The position numbers were made by a program, and so were the translations under genes. Shown here one piece after another: positions 22,799 through 31,766 of a stretch of 64,000 nt of DNA. Positions within the stretch are counted from its first letter, which is position 1; each line of letters begins with the position of its first letter. This DNA comes from Piscinibacter sp047602365 (GTDB taxonomy: Bacteria > Pseudomonadota > Gammaproteobacteria > Burkholderiales > Burkholderiaceae_C). The notes under the pieces were generated by a model. It did no database searches and was not told the origin of the DNA. It worked only from the letters and a program-made list of their open reading frames with translations. The stretch spans positions 2,480,001 to 2,544,000 of the forward strand of contig JASGHM010000002.1 of the NCBI GenBank assembly GCA_047602365.1. The letters are read 5' to 3'.

Positions 22799-23460
22799 CG
22801 CTTCGCTCCATGCGGCTTGTCGTGCCGGTGCGCGGCGGCGGCTGGCGGTGCCGCCTTCTGGCCGAGCTTGCTCTCGGTGCCCTTGAGCAGCTTCTGGATG
22901 TTCGCGCTGTGGCGCCAGATCAGCAGCAGACCCATCACCGCCACCGCACCGGCGACCGGGCCGGCGCCCCAGATGAGCAGCTGGTAGAACGGCGCGAAGG
23001 CCGCCGAGACGATGGCCGCCAGCGACGAGTAGCGGAAGAAGGCGGCGATGATCACCCAGGTCAGCAGCGTCGCCGCGCCCAGCCAGGGGTTGAGGCCGAG
23101 CAGCACGCCGGCCGCGGTGGCCACGCCCTTGCCGCCCTGGAAGCGGAAGAACACCGGCCACAGGTGACCGAGAAACGCCGCCAGCCCGACCAGCGCCGCC
23201 GTGCCCTCACCCAGGCCGTATGCCGGGCCGAACAGCACGACGAGCAGCACCGGCACGTAGCCCTTCAACGCGTCGAAGACCAGCGTCAGGATGGCCGCCG
23301 TCTTGTTGCCCGAGCGCAGCACGTTGGTCGCGCCGGGGTTGCCCGAACCGTAGGTGCGCGGGTCGTTCAGCCCCATCAGGCGGCTGATGATGACCGCGAA
23401 GGACAGCGAACCGATCAGGTAGGCCGCCAGCGCGGCGAGAAGGGGAAGCAGACTCTGCAT
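22795..23460 (-). CDS. plsY: Glycerol-3-phosphate acyltransferase PlsY
   Basis: Inner-membrane enzyme that acylates glycerol-3-phosphate from acyl-phosphate, the first step of phospholipid synthesis. 221 residues with about five TM segments and the three conserved loops GSGNPGATNVLR, FFRFQGGKGVATAAG and (third) WRHSANIQKLLKGTESKLG. The start is the ATG at 23460; an upstream ATG at 23493 adds an unlikely soluble leader. The C-terminus has a His/Lys-rich tail. Confidence 0.95.
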   Translation of the reverse strand: MQSLLPLLAALAAYLIGSLSFAVIISRLMGLNDPRTYGSGNPGATNVLRSGNKTAAILTLVFDALKGYVPVLLVVLFGPAYGLGEGTAALVGLAAFLGHLWPVFFRFQGGKGVATAAGVLLGLNPWLGAATLLTWVIIAAFFRYSSLAAIVSAAFAPFYQLLIWGAGPVAGAVAVMGLLLIWRHSANIQKLLKGTESKLGQKAAPPAAAAHRHDKPHGAKR

Positions 23461-23536
23461 GCAGCCTGGAGCGCGGAAGTGGACTGTCGCCATTCTGCAC
23501 GCGCCGCCCCGGCGCGCACCCGCGTTTGCCCCGGGG

Positions 23537-24889
23537 TCAGATCAAGGGCAGTGCGAGCACGAAGACGCTGCCGCCGCCGGGCCGCGCCTCGCAGCGCACG
23601 CTGCCGCCGTGGCGCTGCGCGATCTGCCGCACCAGGCTGAGGCCGAGGCCGACGCCGCCGGCCTGCTCGGCATGGCCGGGCAGGCGGTAGAACGGCTCGA
23701 AGATGCGCTCGCGCAAGGCTTCCGGCACACCGGGGCCGCGGTCGCAGACGCGCACCTCGGCGCCGGACGAACTGCGCAGCAGCTCGACGCTGACCTCCGC
23801 GCCGCCGTAGCGCCGTGCGTTCTCCAGCAGGTTGCGCAGCGCGCGGCGCAGCAGGCGCTCGTCGCCGTGCACCTGCAGGGCCGGGCCGTCGACCTCGGCG
23901 TCGACACGCGAGGCTTCCTCCGCGGCCAGGCCGAGCAGGTCGACCGGATCGCGCCGGTCCAGCGTCTCGGCGGCGTCCAAGCGGCTGGCCAGCAGCACCT
24001 CCTCGACCAGCGCATCGAGCTCGCCGACGTTGGTCTCGATCTCGCGCTTGAGCTCGACGCGCTGCGCCGGCGAGACCTCGTCGAGCATCGAGACGGCCAT
24101 CTTCATGCGCGCCAGCGGCGAGCGCAGTTCGTGGCTGGCGTTGGCCAGCAGCGACTTGTTCGACTGCACCAGCGCCTCGACGCGCGAGGCGGCGTGGTTG
24201 AAGCTGGCCGCGACGGCCGCGACCTCGTCGCGCCCGCTCACGTCGACGCGGTGGTCGAGCCGGCCGGAGCCGAAGCGCTCGACGCCCTTCTTCAATGTTT
24301 CCAGCCGCCGCGTCAGCCGCCGCACCACCGGGTAGGCACCGGCAGCGACGGCGAGGAACAGCACCGACAGGAACAGCGCCAGGCCGACACCGCGCGACAG
24401 CGTCGGCGGCAGGAAGGGCAGCAGGATGTCGCCGGGTTGCGGCCCGGGCGGGCCGCCGCGGCCCTCCGGTCCCGGGCCCGGGCCGTCACCCGGCCGCGGC
24501 GGCAGGCGCAGCCGCGGCCGCACCAGCCACAGCGTGCGGCCGTCGTCCAGCCGGATCGAGGACACCCGCGCGCCGTCTTCCTCCTGCCGGCGCACGAAGG
24601 ACTCGGTGGCGACGATGCGCACACCCTGGCCGTCGTCGAGCGCGATCGGCAGGCGCAGCCGCTGCGACCACTCGCGCACCGCGTCCGCCTGCTCGTCCGC
24701 CGGCGCACCGGGGCCGGGCAGCGAGCGCTGCAGCAGTTCGGCCCAGGCGACCATGCGATCGCCGACCAGGCCCTCGACGCGTACCCGCTCCTGGTCGAGG
24801 TGGCGCTGGAACACCCAGCCCGACACCGCCGCGAACAGCAGCAGCACGGCCACCACCGTCAGGTAGATGCGCAGGTAGAGCGACTTCAT
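23537..24889 (-). CDS. CpxA-like sensor histidine kinase
   Basis: 450 residues: TM1 (about 7-24), periplasmic domain with a Pro/Gly-rich stretch (130-155), TM2 (about 166-188), HAMP, dimerisation/phosphoacceptor helix with His253 (NASHELRSPLARMK), and HATPase_c with N box NLLENARRYGG, DRGPGVP and GVGLGLSLV. It starts 17 bases after the response regulator stop. The gene order (periplasmic Spy/CpxP-like protein, regulator, kinase) suggests an envelope-stress system of the CpxAR/RstBA type. Confidence 0.92.
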   Translation of the reverse strand: MKSLYLRIYLTVVAVLLLFAAVSGWVFQRHLDQERVRVEGLVGDRMVAWAELLQRSLPGPGAPADEQADAVREWSQRLRLPIALDDGQGVRIVATESFVRRQEEDGARVSSIRLDDGRTLWLVRPRLRLPPRPGDGPGPGPEGRGGPPGPQPGDILLPFLPPTLSRGVGLALFLSVLFLAVAAGAYPVVRRLTRRLETLKKGVERFGSGRLDHRVDVSGRDEVAAVAASFNHAASRVEALVQSNKSLLANASHELRSPLARMKMAVSMLDEVSPAQRVELKREIETNVGELDALVEEVLLASRLDAAETLDRRDPVDLLGLAAEEASRVDAEVDGPALQVHGDERLLRRALRNLLENARRYGGAEVSVELLRSSSGAEVRVCDRGPGVPEALRERIFEPFYRLPGHAEQAGGVGLGLSLVRQIAQRHGGSVRCEARPGGGSVFVLALPLI

Positions 24890-24905
24890 CCGCGGTCGGC
24901 GCCGG

Positions 24906-25619
24906 TCACGACTCGTCGTCCGCGTCCTGCTTCTTGGCGAACACGTAGCCGGCGCCACGCACCGTCAGCACGCGCCGCGGCGCCTTCGGGTCGTCCTCGA
25001 TGACCGCGCGGATGCGCGAGATGTGCACGTCGATCGAGCGGTCGAAAGCCTCCAGCGGGTGGCCCTTCAGCGAGTCCATGATCTGGTCGCGCGACAACAC
25101 CCGGCCCGGGCTCTGCGCCAGCACGACCAGCAGGTCGAACTGATGGCTGGTCAGGTCGCAGGCCTTGCCGTCCAGCCGCGCCAGCCGCGCGCCGAGGTCG
25201 ATCTCCAGGCGGCCGAAGCGCAGCACCTCGTCCTCGGCCGGCTGCGGCTGCGCGCGGCGCAGCAGCGCCTTGATGCGCGCCAGCAGTTCGCGCGGCTCGA
25301 AGGGCTTGCCGAGGTAGTCGTCGGCGCCGAGCTCGAGGCCGACGATGCGGTCCAGCGGCTCGCCGCGCGCGGTCAGCATCAGCAGCGGCAGCGAGCGCGT
25401 GCGTGGGCTGCCGCGCAACTCGCGGCACAGGTCCAGGCCGTCGCCGTCGGGCAGCATCAGGTCGAGCACCAGCGCGTCGAAGCTCTCGGCGGCCAGCCGA
25501 TCGCGGCCGGCGCCGAGCGAGCCGGCGGTCGTGACCTCGAAGCCCGCGTGGCGCAGGTAGTCGCCGACCATCGCGGACAGCCGGGCGTCGTCGTCGATCA
25601 GCAGCAGGCGGGACGTCAT
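24906..25619 (-). CDS. CpxR/OmpR-family response regulator
   Basis: 237 residues. The receiver domain has its acidic pocket in LLIDDDARLSAM, the phosphoacceptor Asp in LVLDLMLPDGDGLDLC and Lys in LGKPFEPRELLARIKAL. The OmpR-type winged helix follows (LTSHQFDLLVVLAQSPGRVL, RVLTVRGAGYVFAKKQ). The ATG at 25619 is preferred to one at 25667. It pairs with the kinase immediately downstream; a CpxR-like box lies upstream of the neighbouring Spy/CpxP-like gene. Confidence 0.93.
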   Translation of the reverse strand: MTSRLLLIDDDARLSAMVGDYLRHAGFEVTTAGSLGAGRDRLAAESFDALVLDLMLPDGDGLDLCRELRGSPRTRSLPLLMLTARGEPLDRIVGLELGADDYLGKPFEPRELLARIKALLRRAQPQPAEDEVLRFGRLEIDLGARLARLDGKACDLTSHQFDLLVVLAQSPGRVLSRDQIMDSLKGHPLEAFDRSIDVHISRIRAVIEDDPKAPRRVLTVRGAGYVFAKKQDADDES

Positions 25620-25683
25620 GGTGCGTGTTTCGCTCTCGGCGTGGCGATCGAGCAAGGATAGCGTCATGGCCGGCCTCCGCCCG

Positions 25684-26223
25684 TCACTTGCGCGGCTGCT
25701 CGCGTTCCATGCGCTGCATGCGCTCGCGCATCATCTCGCCGCGCTGCTTCAGGCGCTCGGCCAGCTTGGCGCGCTGCTCGGGCGTCAGCACCTTGCTGGC
25801 GTCGAGCATGGCCTGCAGCATGCGGCGGCTGGACTGGTCGTGCTGCTGCAGCATCTGCTGGCGCACCTGTTCGGCGGCGGCGGCGTCGACCGTCGGCGCC
25901 GCGAAGATCTGCAGGCTGCGCTCGTGCAGCGCACGGCGCTGCTCGCGCTGGCCCTTCAGGTCGTCGGCCGCTGCCTTGAAGATCTGCTTGATCTGGCTGC
26001 GCTGGGCTTCGCTGACGTTCAGCCCGTCGAGCATGTGGTCGACACCGCGGCCGTCCATCATCATGCCCGGGCCGCCCATGCCGCGCGGGCCGGGGCCGGC
26101 CGGTTGCGCCCAGGCCGACAGCGCGAAGGTGGCCGCCACCGCGATCACCATGCCCGACAGCATCCACTTCATGCCGCGACCACCGACAGGCCGCGCGGCG
26201 ACGAGAACCTGGTTCTCTTGCAT
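25684..26223 (-). CDS. Spy/CpxP-like periplasmic protein
   Basis: 179 residues. The signal peptide core MKWMLSGMVIAVAATFALSA ends at AWAQ near residue 40, after a 17-residue leader. The mature protein is Met/Gln/Arg-rich and helical, with two LTxxQ-type motifs (LNVSEAQRSQI and LTPEQRAKLAERL) as in Spy, CpxP and CnrX-type metal sensors. An AAGGAG sequence precedes the ATG at 26223; the ATG at residue 18 is an alternative. It sits 64 bp upstream of the regulator gene, as expected for an accessory or target of that two-component system. Confidence 0.85.
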   Translation of the reverse strand: MQENQVLVAARPVGGRGMKWMLSGMVIAVAATFALSAWAQPAGPGPRGMGGPGMMMDGRGVDHMLDGLNVSEAQRSQIKQIFKAAADDLKGQREQRRALHERSLQIFAAPTVDAAAAEQVRQQMLQQHDQSSRRMLQAMLDASKVLTPEQRAKLAERLKQRGEMMRERMQRMEREQPRK

Positions 26224-26303
26224 CTCTGACTCCTTGCAGCGGGCCTGGCTGGCCCATGGAGGGAGATGCTCGCGGCCGGCGGTGAAGTCGCGATGGCTTG
26301 GCG

Positions 26304-26318
26304 GTAAAGATCTGTGAA
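26304..26318 (+). promoter_or_regulatory. CpxR-like box upstream of the Spy/CpxP-like gene
   Basis: GTAAA-N5-GTGAA, one mismatch from the CpxR consensus GTAAA-N4-8-GTAAA, lies 81 bp upstream of the start of the Spy/CpxP-like gene. It is between that gene and the metalloprotease stop. Its position beside a CpxAR-like pair supports a real site, but short motifs also occur by chance. Confidence 0.4.
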
Positions 26319-26342
26319 TGCGCGGCGCCGCGCCGGCCCGCG

Positions 26343-28439
26343 TCAGCTCGAGAAGACGTAGTCGCCGACCCCGGTGGCGCTGGTGCCGCTGAGGGTGGCC
26401 AGCAGCGTCAGTTCGCTGGCGCTGACCGTGCTGTTGGCGTCGGCCGCCGTGAACAGGTACACGCCACTGCTGGCGCCGGTGTCGACCACGAACAGAGCCG
26501 TGCGCCCGACGGCATAGGCGCTGCTGGCCGAGCCGATGGCGGCCGCGGCGTTCGCCGTGCTCAGCGCGGCGACATCGGTGCTGAAGATCACCAGTTCGGC
26601 GCTGCTCGAGAAGCCGCCAGCCGCGGTGCGCGTCGCGGCGCCTTCGACGATCAGGTCGCCGTCGCCGATGCTGAGCGTGCCCATGCGCAGGCGCAGGTCG
26701 TCGGTGCCGGAGACGAAGTCGAGCACGATGTCGCTGTTGCTGCGGTTGTCGAGTACCACCACGTCGGCCCCGGAGCCGCCGGTGACGCGGTCGATGCCGG
26801 CGCCACCGTACAGCGTGTCGTTGCCCGCCCCGCCGACCAGCGTGTCGTTGCCGGCGGCGCCGCTGAGCAGGTTGGCTGCGCCGTTGCCCGTCAGCGCATT
26901 GCCGAGCGTATTGCCGGTGCCGCGGATCGAGCTGGCGCCGGTGAGCGTCAGGTTCTCCAGCGTGCTGCCCAGCGTCCAGGTGATCGACGCGAACACGCTG
27001 TCGCGATCGCCGGCTGCCGTGCCGCTGTCGGCGACCACGTCGCCGGCCGCGTCGACGTCGTAGCGGTCGCTGCCGGCGCCACCGTCGAGCGTGTCGTTGC
27101 CGGCGCCGCCGTTCAGCGTGTCGTTGCCGCCACCGCCGGTCAGCCTGTTCGCGCCGCTGTTGCCGGTCAGCAGGTTCGCGGCCGAGTTGCCGGTGCCGGT
27201 GGTCGCCGCGCTGCCGGACAGGGTCAGGCGCTCGAAACCCGTTGCCAGCGACCAGTTCACGGCCGACACCACGGTGTCGAGGTCGGCGGCGGCGGTGCTG
27301 GTGTCGCTGATGCGGTCGCCGCTGCTGTTCACATAGAAGGTGTCGCTGCCGGCGCCGCCCTGCATCGTGTCGTTGCCGGTGCTGCCGTTGAGCGTGTCGG
27401 CCCCGCCGCCGCCGACGATCGAGTCGTTGCCCTGGCCGCCGTACAGGTTGTTCGCATACGAGCTGCCGATGATCGTGTCGTTGCCGTTGCCGCCGACCGC
27501 GTTCTCGATGATCGAGCCGTAGGCGATCCACACGTTGTACTGCTCGTACAGGATCTGCCCGCCGCCCCCGAACACGTACAGCGCATTGCCCAGTCGCGAG
27601 CCGCCGCTCACGCCGGCATTGAGGTCGATCTCGCCGCCGGAGTTCGACTGGTAGGTGATGGTGTCGGTGCCGCCGGCATCCCAGATCGTCTGGTGGTAGT
27701 CGGTGCCGGACTTGAACAGGTAGTTGGTGTTGCCGGCGTTGGTGCTGGTGTTCTTGCCGTACAGCGTCTGCAGCGCCTGGATGTCCAGCACCATCGGCGT
27801 GGTCGGCTCGTAGCTGAACGCCGAGTTGATGTTGCCCGGGTCGGCCGAGTAGCTCATCACCGTGAACGAGCGCGAGTCGAGCGACGACGGCAACAGGGTG
27901 GACGACAGGCCGCTGGGGTCGAACGGATGCTTGAGGCCGAGCGCATGGCCGATCTCGTGCACCACGGTCACGTACTCGAAGGTGCCCTTGCTCCATGGGT
28001 CGGTGGCCGACGAGCTACGCGTGTTGAACCACACGTCGCCAGCGATCGGGCCCGTGCCGGGGAAGTAGGCATAGGCCTGCGCGCCGTCCATCTCGGCGCC
28101 CCAGGTGTAGGCGAAGCGCAGGTCACCGACGGTGGTCTCGTTGTCCGCCGTTTCGGTGAAGGTCAGGCCGGACACCGCCTGCCACGCCGCCAGCGCGTCG
28201 CGCGTGGCCAGAATGTCGCTTTCCGTCAGCGGGTGGTACTCCGCCGACCAGGGCTCGCCGCTGCCGTTGCTCGGGCCGTAGCCGCCGTTGACCGCGGTCG
28301 ACCAGGACGCCGAGGCGCCGGGGGAGCTGAAGGTCAATGCCTTCGACACCCACTGCGTACCGCCGAGCAGCGCATCGATGTTCCGCACCCCGGTGAGGTC
28401 GGAGAAGGTCCAGGGTGTTTCGGAAGTGGGAGAGGCCAT
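26343..28439 (-). CDS. Serralysin-type (M10) RTX zinc metalloprotease
   Basis: 698 residues. The catalytic domain carries the zinc motif HEIGHALGLKHP (161-172) and the Met-turn VMSYS (194-198). From about 330 to 580 there are blocks of calcium-binding RTX nonapeptides (GGQGNDSIVGGGGADTL, GGAGNDTLDGGAGSD). There is no N-terminal signal peptide and the hydrophobic C-terminal tail ends DYVFSS, both consistent with type I secretion. No type I exporter genes are in the window. The RTX part is in three groups with non-RTX spacers (WSLATGFERLTL and ITWTLGSTLENLTL). Confidence 0.93.
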   Translation of the reverse strand: MASPTSETPWTFSDLTGVRNIDALLGGTQWVSKALTFSSPGASASWSTAVNGGYGPSNGSGEPWSAEYHPLTESDILATRDALAAWQAVSGLTFTETADNETTVGDLRFAYTWGAEMDGAQAYAYFPGTGPIAGDVWFNTRSSSATDPWSKGTFEYVTVVHEIGHALGLKHPFDPSGLSSTLLPSSLDSRSFTVMSYSADPGNINSAFSYEPTTPMVLDIQALQTLYGKNTSTNAGNTNYLFKSGTDYHQTIWDAGGTDTITYQSNSGGEIDLNAGVSGGSRLGNALYVFGGGGQILYEQYNVWIAYGSIIENAVGGNGNDTIIGSSYANNLYGGQGNDSIVGGGGADTLNGSTGNDTMQGGAGSDTFYVNSSGDRISDTSTAAADLDTVVSAVNWSLATGFERLTLSGSAATTGTGNSAANLLTGNSGANRLTGGGGNDTLNGGAGNDTLDGGAGSDRYDVDAAGDVVADSGTAAGDRDSVFASITWTLGSTLENLTLTGASSIRGTGNTLGNALTGNGAANLLSGAAGNDTLVGGAGNDTLYGGAGIDRVTGGSGADVVVLDNRSNSDIVLDFVSGTDDLRLRMGTLSIGDGDLIVEGAATRTAAGGFSSSAELVIFSTDVAALSTANAAAAIGSASSAYAVGRTALFVVDTGASSGVYLFTAADANSTVSASELTLLATLSGTSATGVGDYVFSS

Positions 28440-28569
28440 CGGTGTACCGGCGCGAACGGGGAGTTCGACTCAGTATCCGTGCCGCTCGAAGCGGGCGTCA
28501 ACGCCTAGATCGTCAACCTTGGCACACTCGCCTGCCGGCCGCAGGCGCGGCCGTGGGACGGATCGTCAC

Positions 28570-28660
28570 TGGCGGAGAAGGAGGGATTCGAACCCTCGAT
28601 ACGGTGAAACCGTATACCGGATTTCGAGTCCGGCGCATTCGACCACTCTGCCACCTCTCC
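28570..28660 (-). tRNA. tRNA-Ser(CGA)
   Basis: On the minus strand a full class II cloverleaf folds: acceptor GGAGAGG pairs with CTTCTCC (one G-T), anticodon loop CTCGAAA with anticodon CGA in stem CCGGA/TCCGG, long variable arm (TACGGTTTCACCGTA) and T loop GGTTCGAATCC. Discriminator G is followed by an encoded CCA (28570-28572). It reads UCG serine codons. Confidence 0.97.
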
Positions 28661-28725
28661 GGTGCCGATCGTCGTTCGGCGCTTGTCCGCCGAGCCTGCG
28701 ATTGTAATGCAGCCGGGCGGGCCGC

Positions 28726-29532
28726 TCAGCCGGTCACGCTCAGGCGCAGTCCGACCAGGCGTGCATCGCTCACGGCCGTCTGCCACAGCTGGCCCGGCGA
28801 GAGCGGCCAGGCATCGGTCAGCGTGCCGGTGGTCACCACGTCGCCGGGCCGGATGGCCCAGTGCGGCGTGCGCTGCGCCATCGCGTCGACCCAGAGGCGC
28901 AGTGCGGTCAACGGGCCGTCGAGCACGTTGCGCCCGCTGCCACGCTCGACCTCGCGGCCATCGCAGCTCAGCGTCAGCGACAGCGCGGCGAGTTGCTCGC
29001 CCAGGCGCTCGAACGCGGTGACCGGAACGCGCGGGCCGACCAGCAGGCGGCCGTGCAGAGCGAAGTCGGCGACGGTGTCGGGCGCGCTGAAGCGCCAGCC
29101 GTCGAAATGCGTGTGAACGATCTCGAAGCCATGCGCCACCCAGGCCAGGCAGCCGGCGAGTGCTGCCTCGTCCATGCCGGCACTCGGCGCGGACGAAAAG
29201 CCGAACACGACCTCCGGCTCCAGCCGCGGCTGCACCAGGCCGGCCAGCGAGACCGAGGCCGCATCGCTGTCCAGCAGTTGCAGCGTGCTGCTCCACACCG
29301 GCGCCCAGATCGGCTCGAAGACGCCGTAGCGCGGCCAGATCGTGCGGTTGGTGAAGCCGATCTTGTAGCCCAGCGGCCGCTCGCCGCGGGCGATGCGCAT
29401 CGTGCGCAGCCGCTCGGCGACGCCGAACGCGTCGGCCATCGCCAGGCCTTGCGGCTGTTCGCTGGGCAGCGAGGTCAGCTGCGCCGCGTCGTAGGCGGCC
29501 AGCAGCCTGTCGGCGAGTGCGGCGCCATCCAC
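28726..29532 (-). CDS. 2-keto-4-pentenoate hydratase / fumarylacetoacetase-family protein
   Basis: 268 residues, MhpD/4-oxalocrotonate decarboxylase type. Seen: LGYKIGFTNRTIWPRYGV, the metal-binding acidic PRLEPEVVFGF and the C-terminal IRPGDVVTTGTLTDAWPL. Family members hydrate 2-hydroxypentadienoates in meta-cleavage pathways, but no such pathway is encoded nearby, so the substrate is unknown. The start is GTG at 29532, four bases after the serS stop, suggesting co-transcription with serS. Confidence 0.8.
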   Translation of the reverse strand: MDGAALADRLLAAYDAAQLTSLPSEQPQGLAMADAFGVAERLRTMRIARGERPLGYKIGFTNRTIWPRYGVFEPIWAPVWSSTLQLLDSDAASVSLAGLVQPRLEPEVVFGFSSAPSAGMDEAALAGCLAWVAHGFEIVHTHFDGWRFSAPDTVADFALHGRLLVGPRVPVTAFERLGEQLAALSLTLSCDGREVERGSGRNVLDGPLTALRLWVDAMAQRTPHWAIRPGDVVTTGTLTDAWPLSPGQLWQTAVSDARLVGLRLSVTG

Positions 29533-29536
29533 GGGC

Positions 29537-30832
<1,296 letters not shown>

Positions 30833-30913
30833 GGGAGCCGGGCGCCGACGGGCGCCTTCCGGAAATCTGGGACCTGGGATTGTAGGCAGCGGGCGCCGAC
30901 GCGCCCGCCGCGC

Positions 30914-31390
30914 TCAGGACGGTTCGCCCATCATCGACTGCAGGTAGTTCTGCAGGCCGACCTTGCCGAGCAGTTCGATCTGCGTCTCGAGGAAGTCGAT
31001 GTGCTCCTCGGTGTCGTCGAGGATGTCCTGCAGGATGTCGCGCGAAACGTAGTCGCGCACCGATTCGCAGTAGGCGATGCCGTCCTTGATGGTGCCCTGC
31101 GCCCCGCTCTCGAGCTTCAGATCGCACTCGAGCATCTCGGGCACGTTCTCACCGATCAGCAGCTTGCCCAGATCCTGCAGGTTGGGCAGGCCGTCGAGCA
31201 TGAAGATGCGTTCCATCAGCTTGTCGGCGTGCTTCATCTCGCCGATCGACTCTTCGTATTCCTTCTTCGCCAGCTTGTCCAAGCCCCAGTGCTTCAGCAT
31301 GCGGTAGTGCAGGAAGTACTGGTTGGTGGCGGTCAGTTCGTTCTTCAGTTGTGCGTTGAGATGGGCGATGACTTGCGGGTCGCTCTTCAT
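30914..31390 (-). CDS. bfr: Bacterioferritin
   Basis: 158 residues, identical in length to E. coli Bfr. Ferroxidase ligands are in place: Glu18 (KNELTATNQYF), Glu51 and His54 with the haem-ligand Met52 between them (IGEMKHADKL), Glu94 (LKLESGAQ) and Glu127/His130 (DTEEHIDFLE). It stores iron as a 24-mer cage with haem. An AGGAGG sequence precedes the ATG. It is divergent from feoA across 129 bp containing a Fur-like box, which links uptake and storage. A GC hairpin (30889-30908) follows the stop. Confidence 0.96.
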   Translation of the reverse strand: MKSDPQVIAHLNAQLKNELTATNQYFLHYRMLKHWGLDKLAKKEYEESIGEMKHADKLMERIFMLDGLPNLQDLGKLLIGENVPEMLECDLKLESGAQGTIKDGIAYCESVRDYVSRDILQDILDDTEEHIDFLETQIELLGKVGLQNYLQSMMGEPS

Positions 31391-31480
31391 GAGGTCCTCC
31401 TGGTTTGATGCACGGCAAACATTGTGCGCGGCCAGGTGCCCGCTCTCCGTAAAGTCGCTCTGCGACGCAAGGATGAGCGT

Positions 31481-31517
31481 ACTATGGTTGATAATCGTTC
31501 TCATTAAGAACCATAGT
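31481..31517 (+). promoter_or_regulatory. Fur-like box framed by a perfect 9-bp inverted repeat upstream of feoA
   Basis: ACTATGGTT (31481-31489) and AACCATAGT (31509-31517) are perfect inverted arms. Between them, GATAATCGTTCTCATTA (31490-31506) matches the Fur consensus GATAATGATAATCATTATC well in both halves. The right arm ends two bases before the feoA ATG, so repressor binding, or a hairpin in the mRNA, would cover the start. The bfr start lies 91 bp to the left. Confidence 0.75.
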
Positions 31518-31519
31518 TC

Positions 31520-31762
31520 ATGCAGCTCAAGGACCTGCCCACCGGGGCACGTGCCCGCGTCGTTTCCGTCACGGCGTCGGCACCCGAACTCGACCCCGGT
31601 GACCTGCGCCGCCTCGGCGAACTCGGCTTCATCCCCGGCGAGCCGGTGCACCTGCTGAGGCGCGGGCCGGGCGGCCGCGAGCCGCTGGCGGTGCAGGTCG
31701 GCGACACGCTGTTCGCGCTGCGCTGGCTGGAAGCCAGCTGCATCGAGGTCGAACCGGTCTGA
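31520..31762 (+). CDS. feoA: Ferrous iron transport protein FeoA
   Basis: Small SH3-like cytoplasmic partner of FeoB, 80 residues: MQLKDLPTGARARVVSV, then LRRLGELGFIPGEPVHLLRR and VQVGDTLFALRW. There is no clear Shine-Dalgarno sequence; the ATG is two bases from an inverted repeat with a Fur-like box. feoB follows after four bases, so the pair is one operon. Confidence 0.94.
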   Translation: MQLKDLPTGARARVVSVTASAPELDPGDLRRLGELGFIPGEPVHLLRRGPGGREPLAVQVGDTLFALRWLEASCIEVEPV

Positions 31763-31766
31763 CGGC

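Noticed and set aside
26298..28508. A 736-residue plus-strand frame opposite the metalloprotease
   Set aside because: It is a Val/Ala/Gly-rich shadow of the RTX repeats, with no independent motif.
28518..28535. Sigma-54 promoter (TTGGCAC...CTGCC)
   Set aside because: GG to GC spacing is 11, not 10, and no suitable gene follows on the plus strand.
30889..30908. GC hairpin after bfr as an intrinsic terminator
   Set aside because: A 7-bp stem is present but the minus-strand side has no T-run, so it is only mentioned with bfr.
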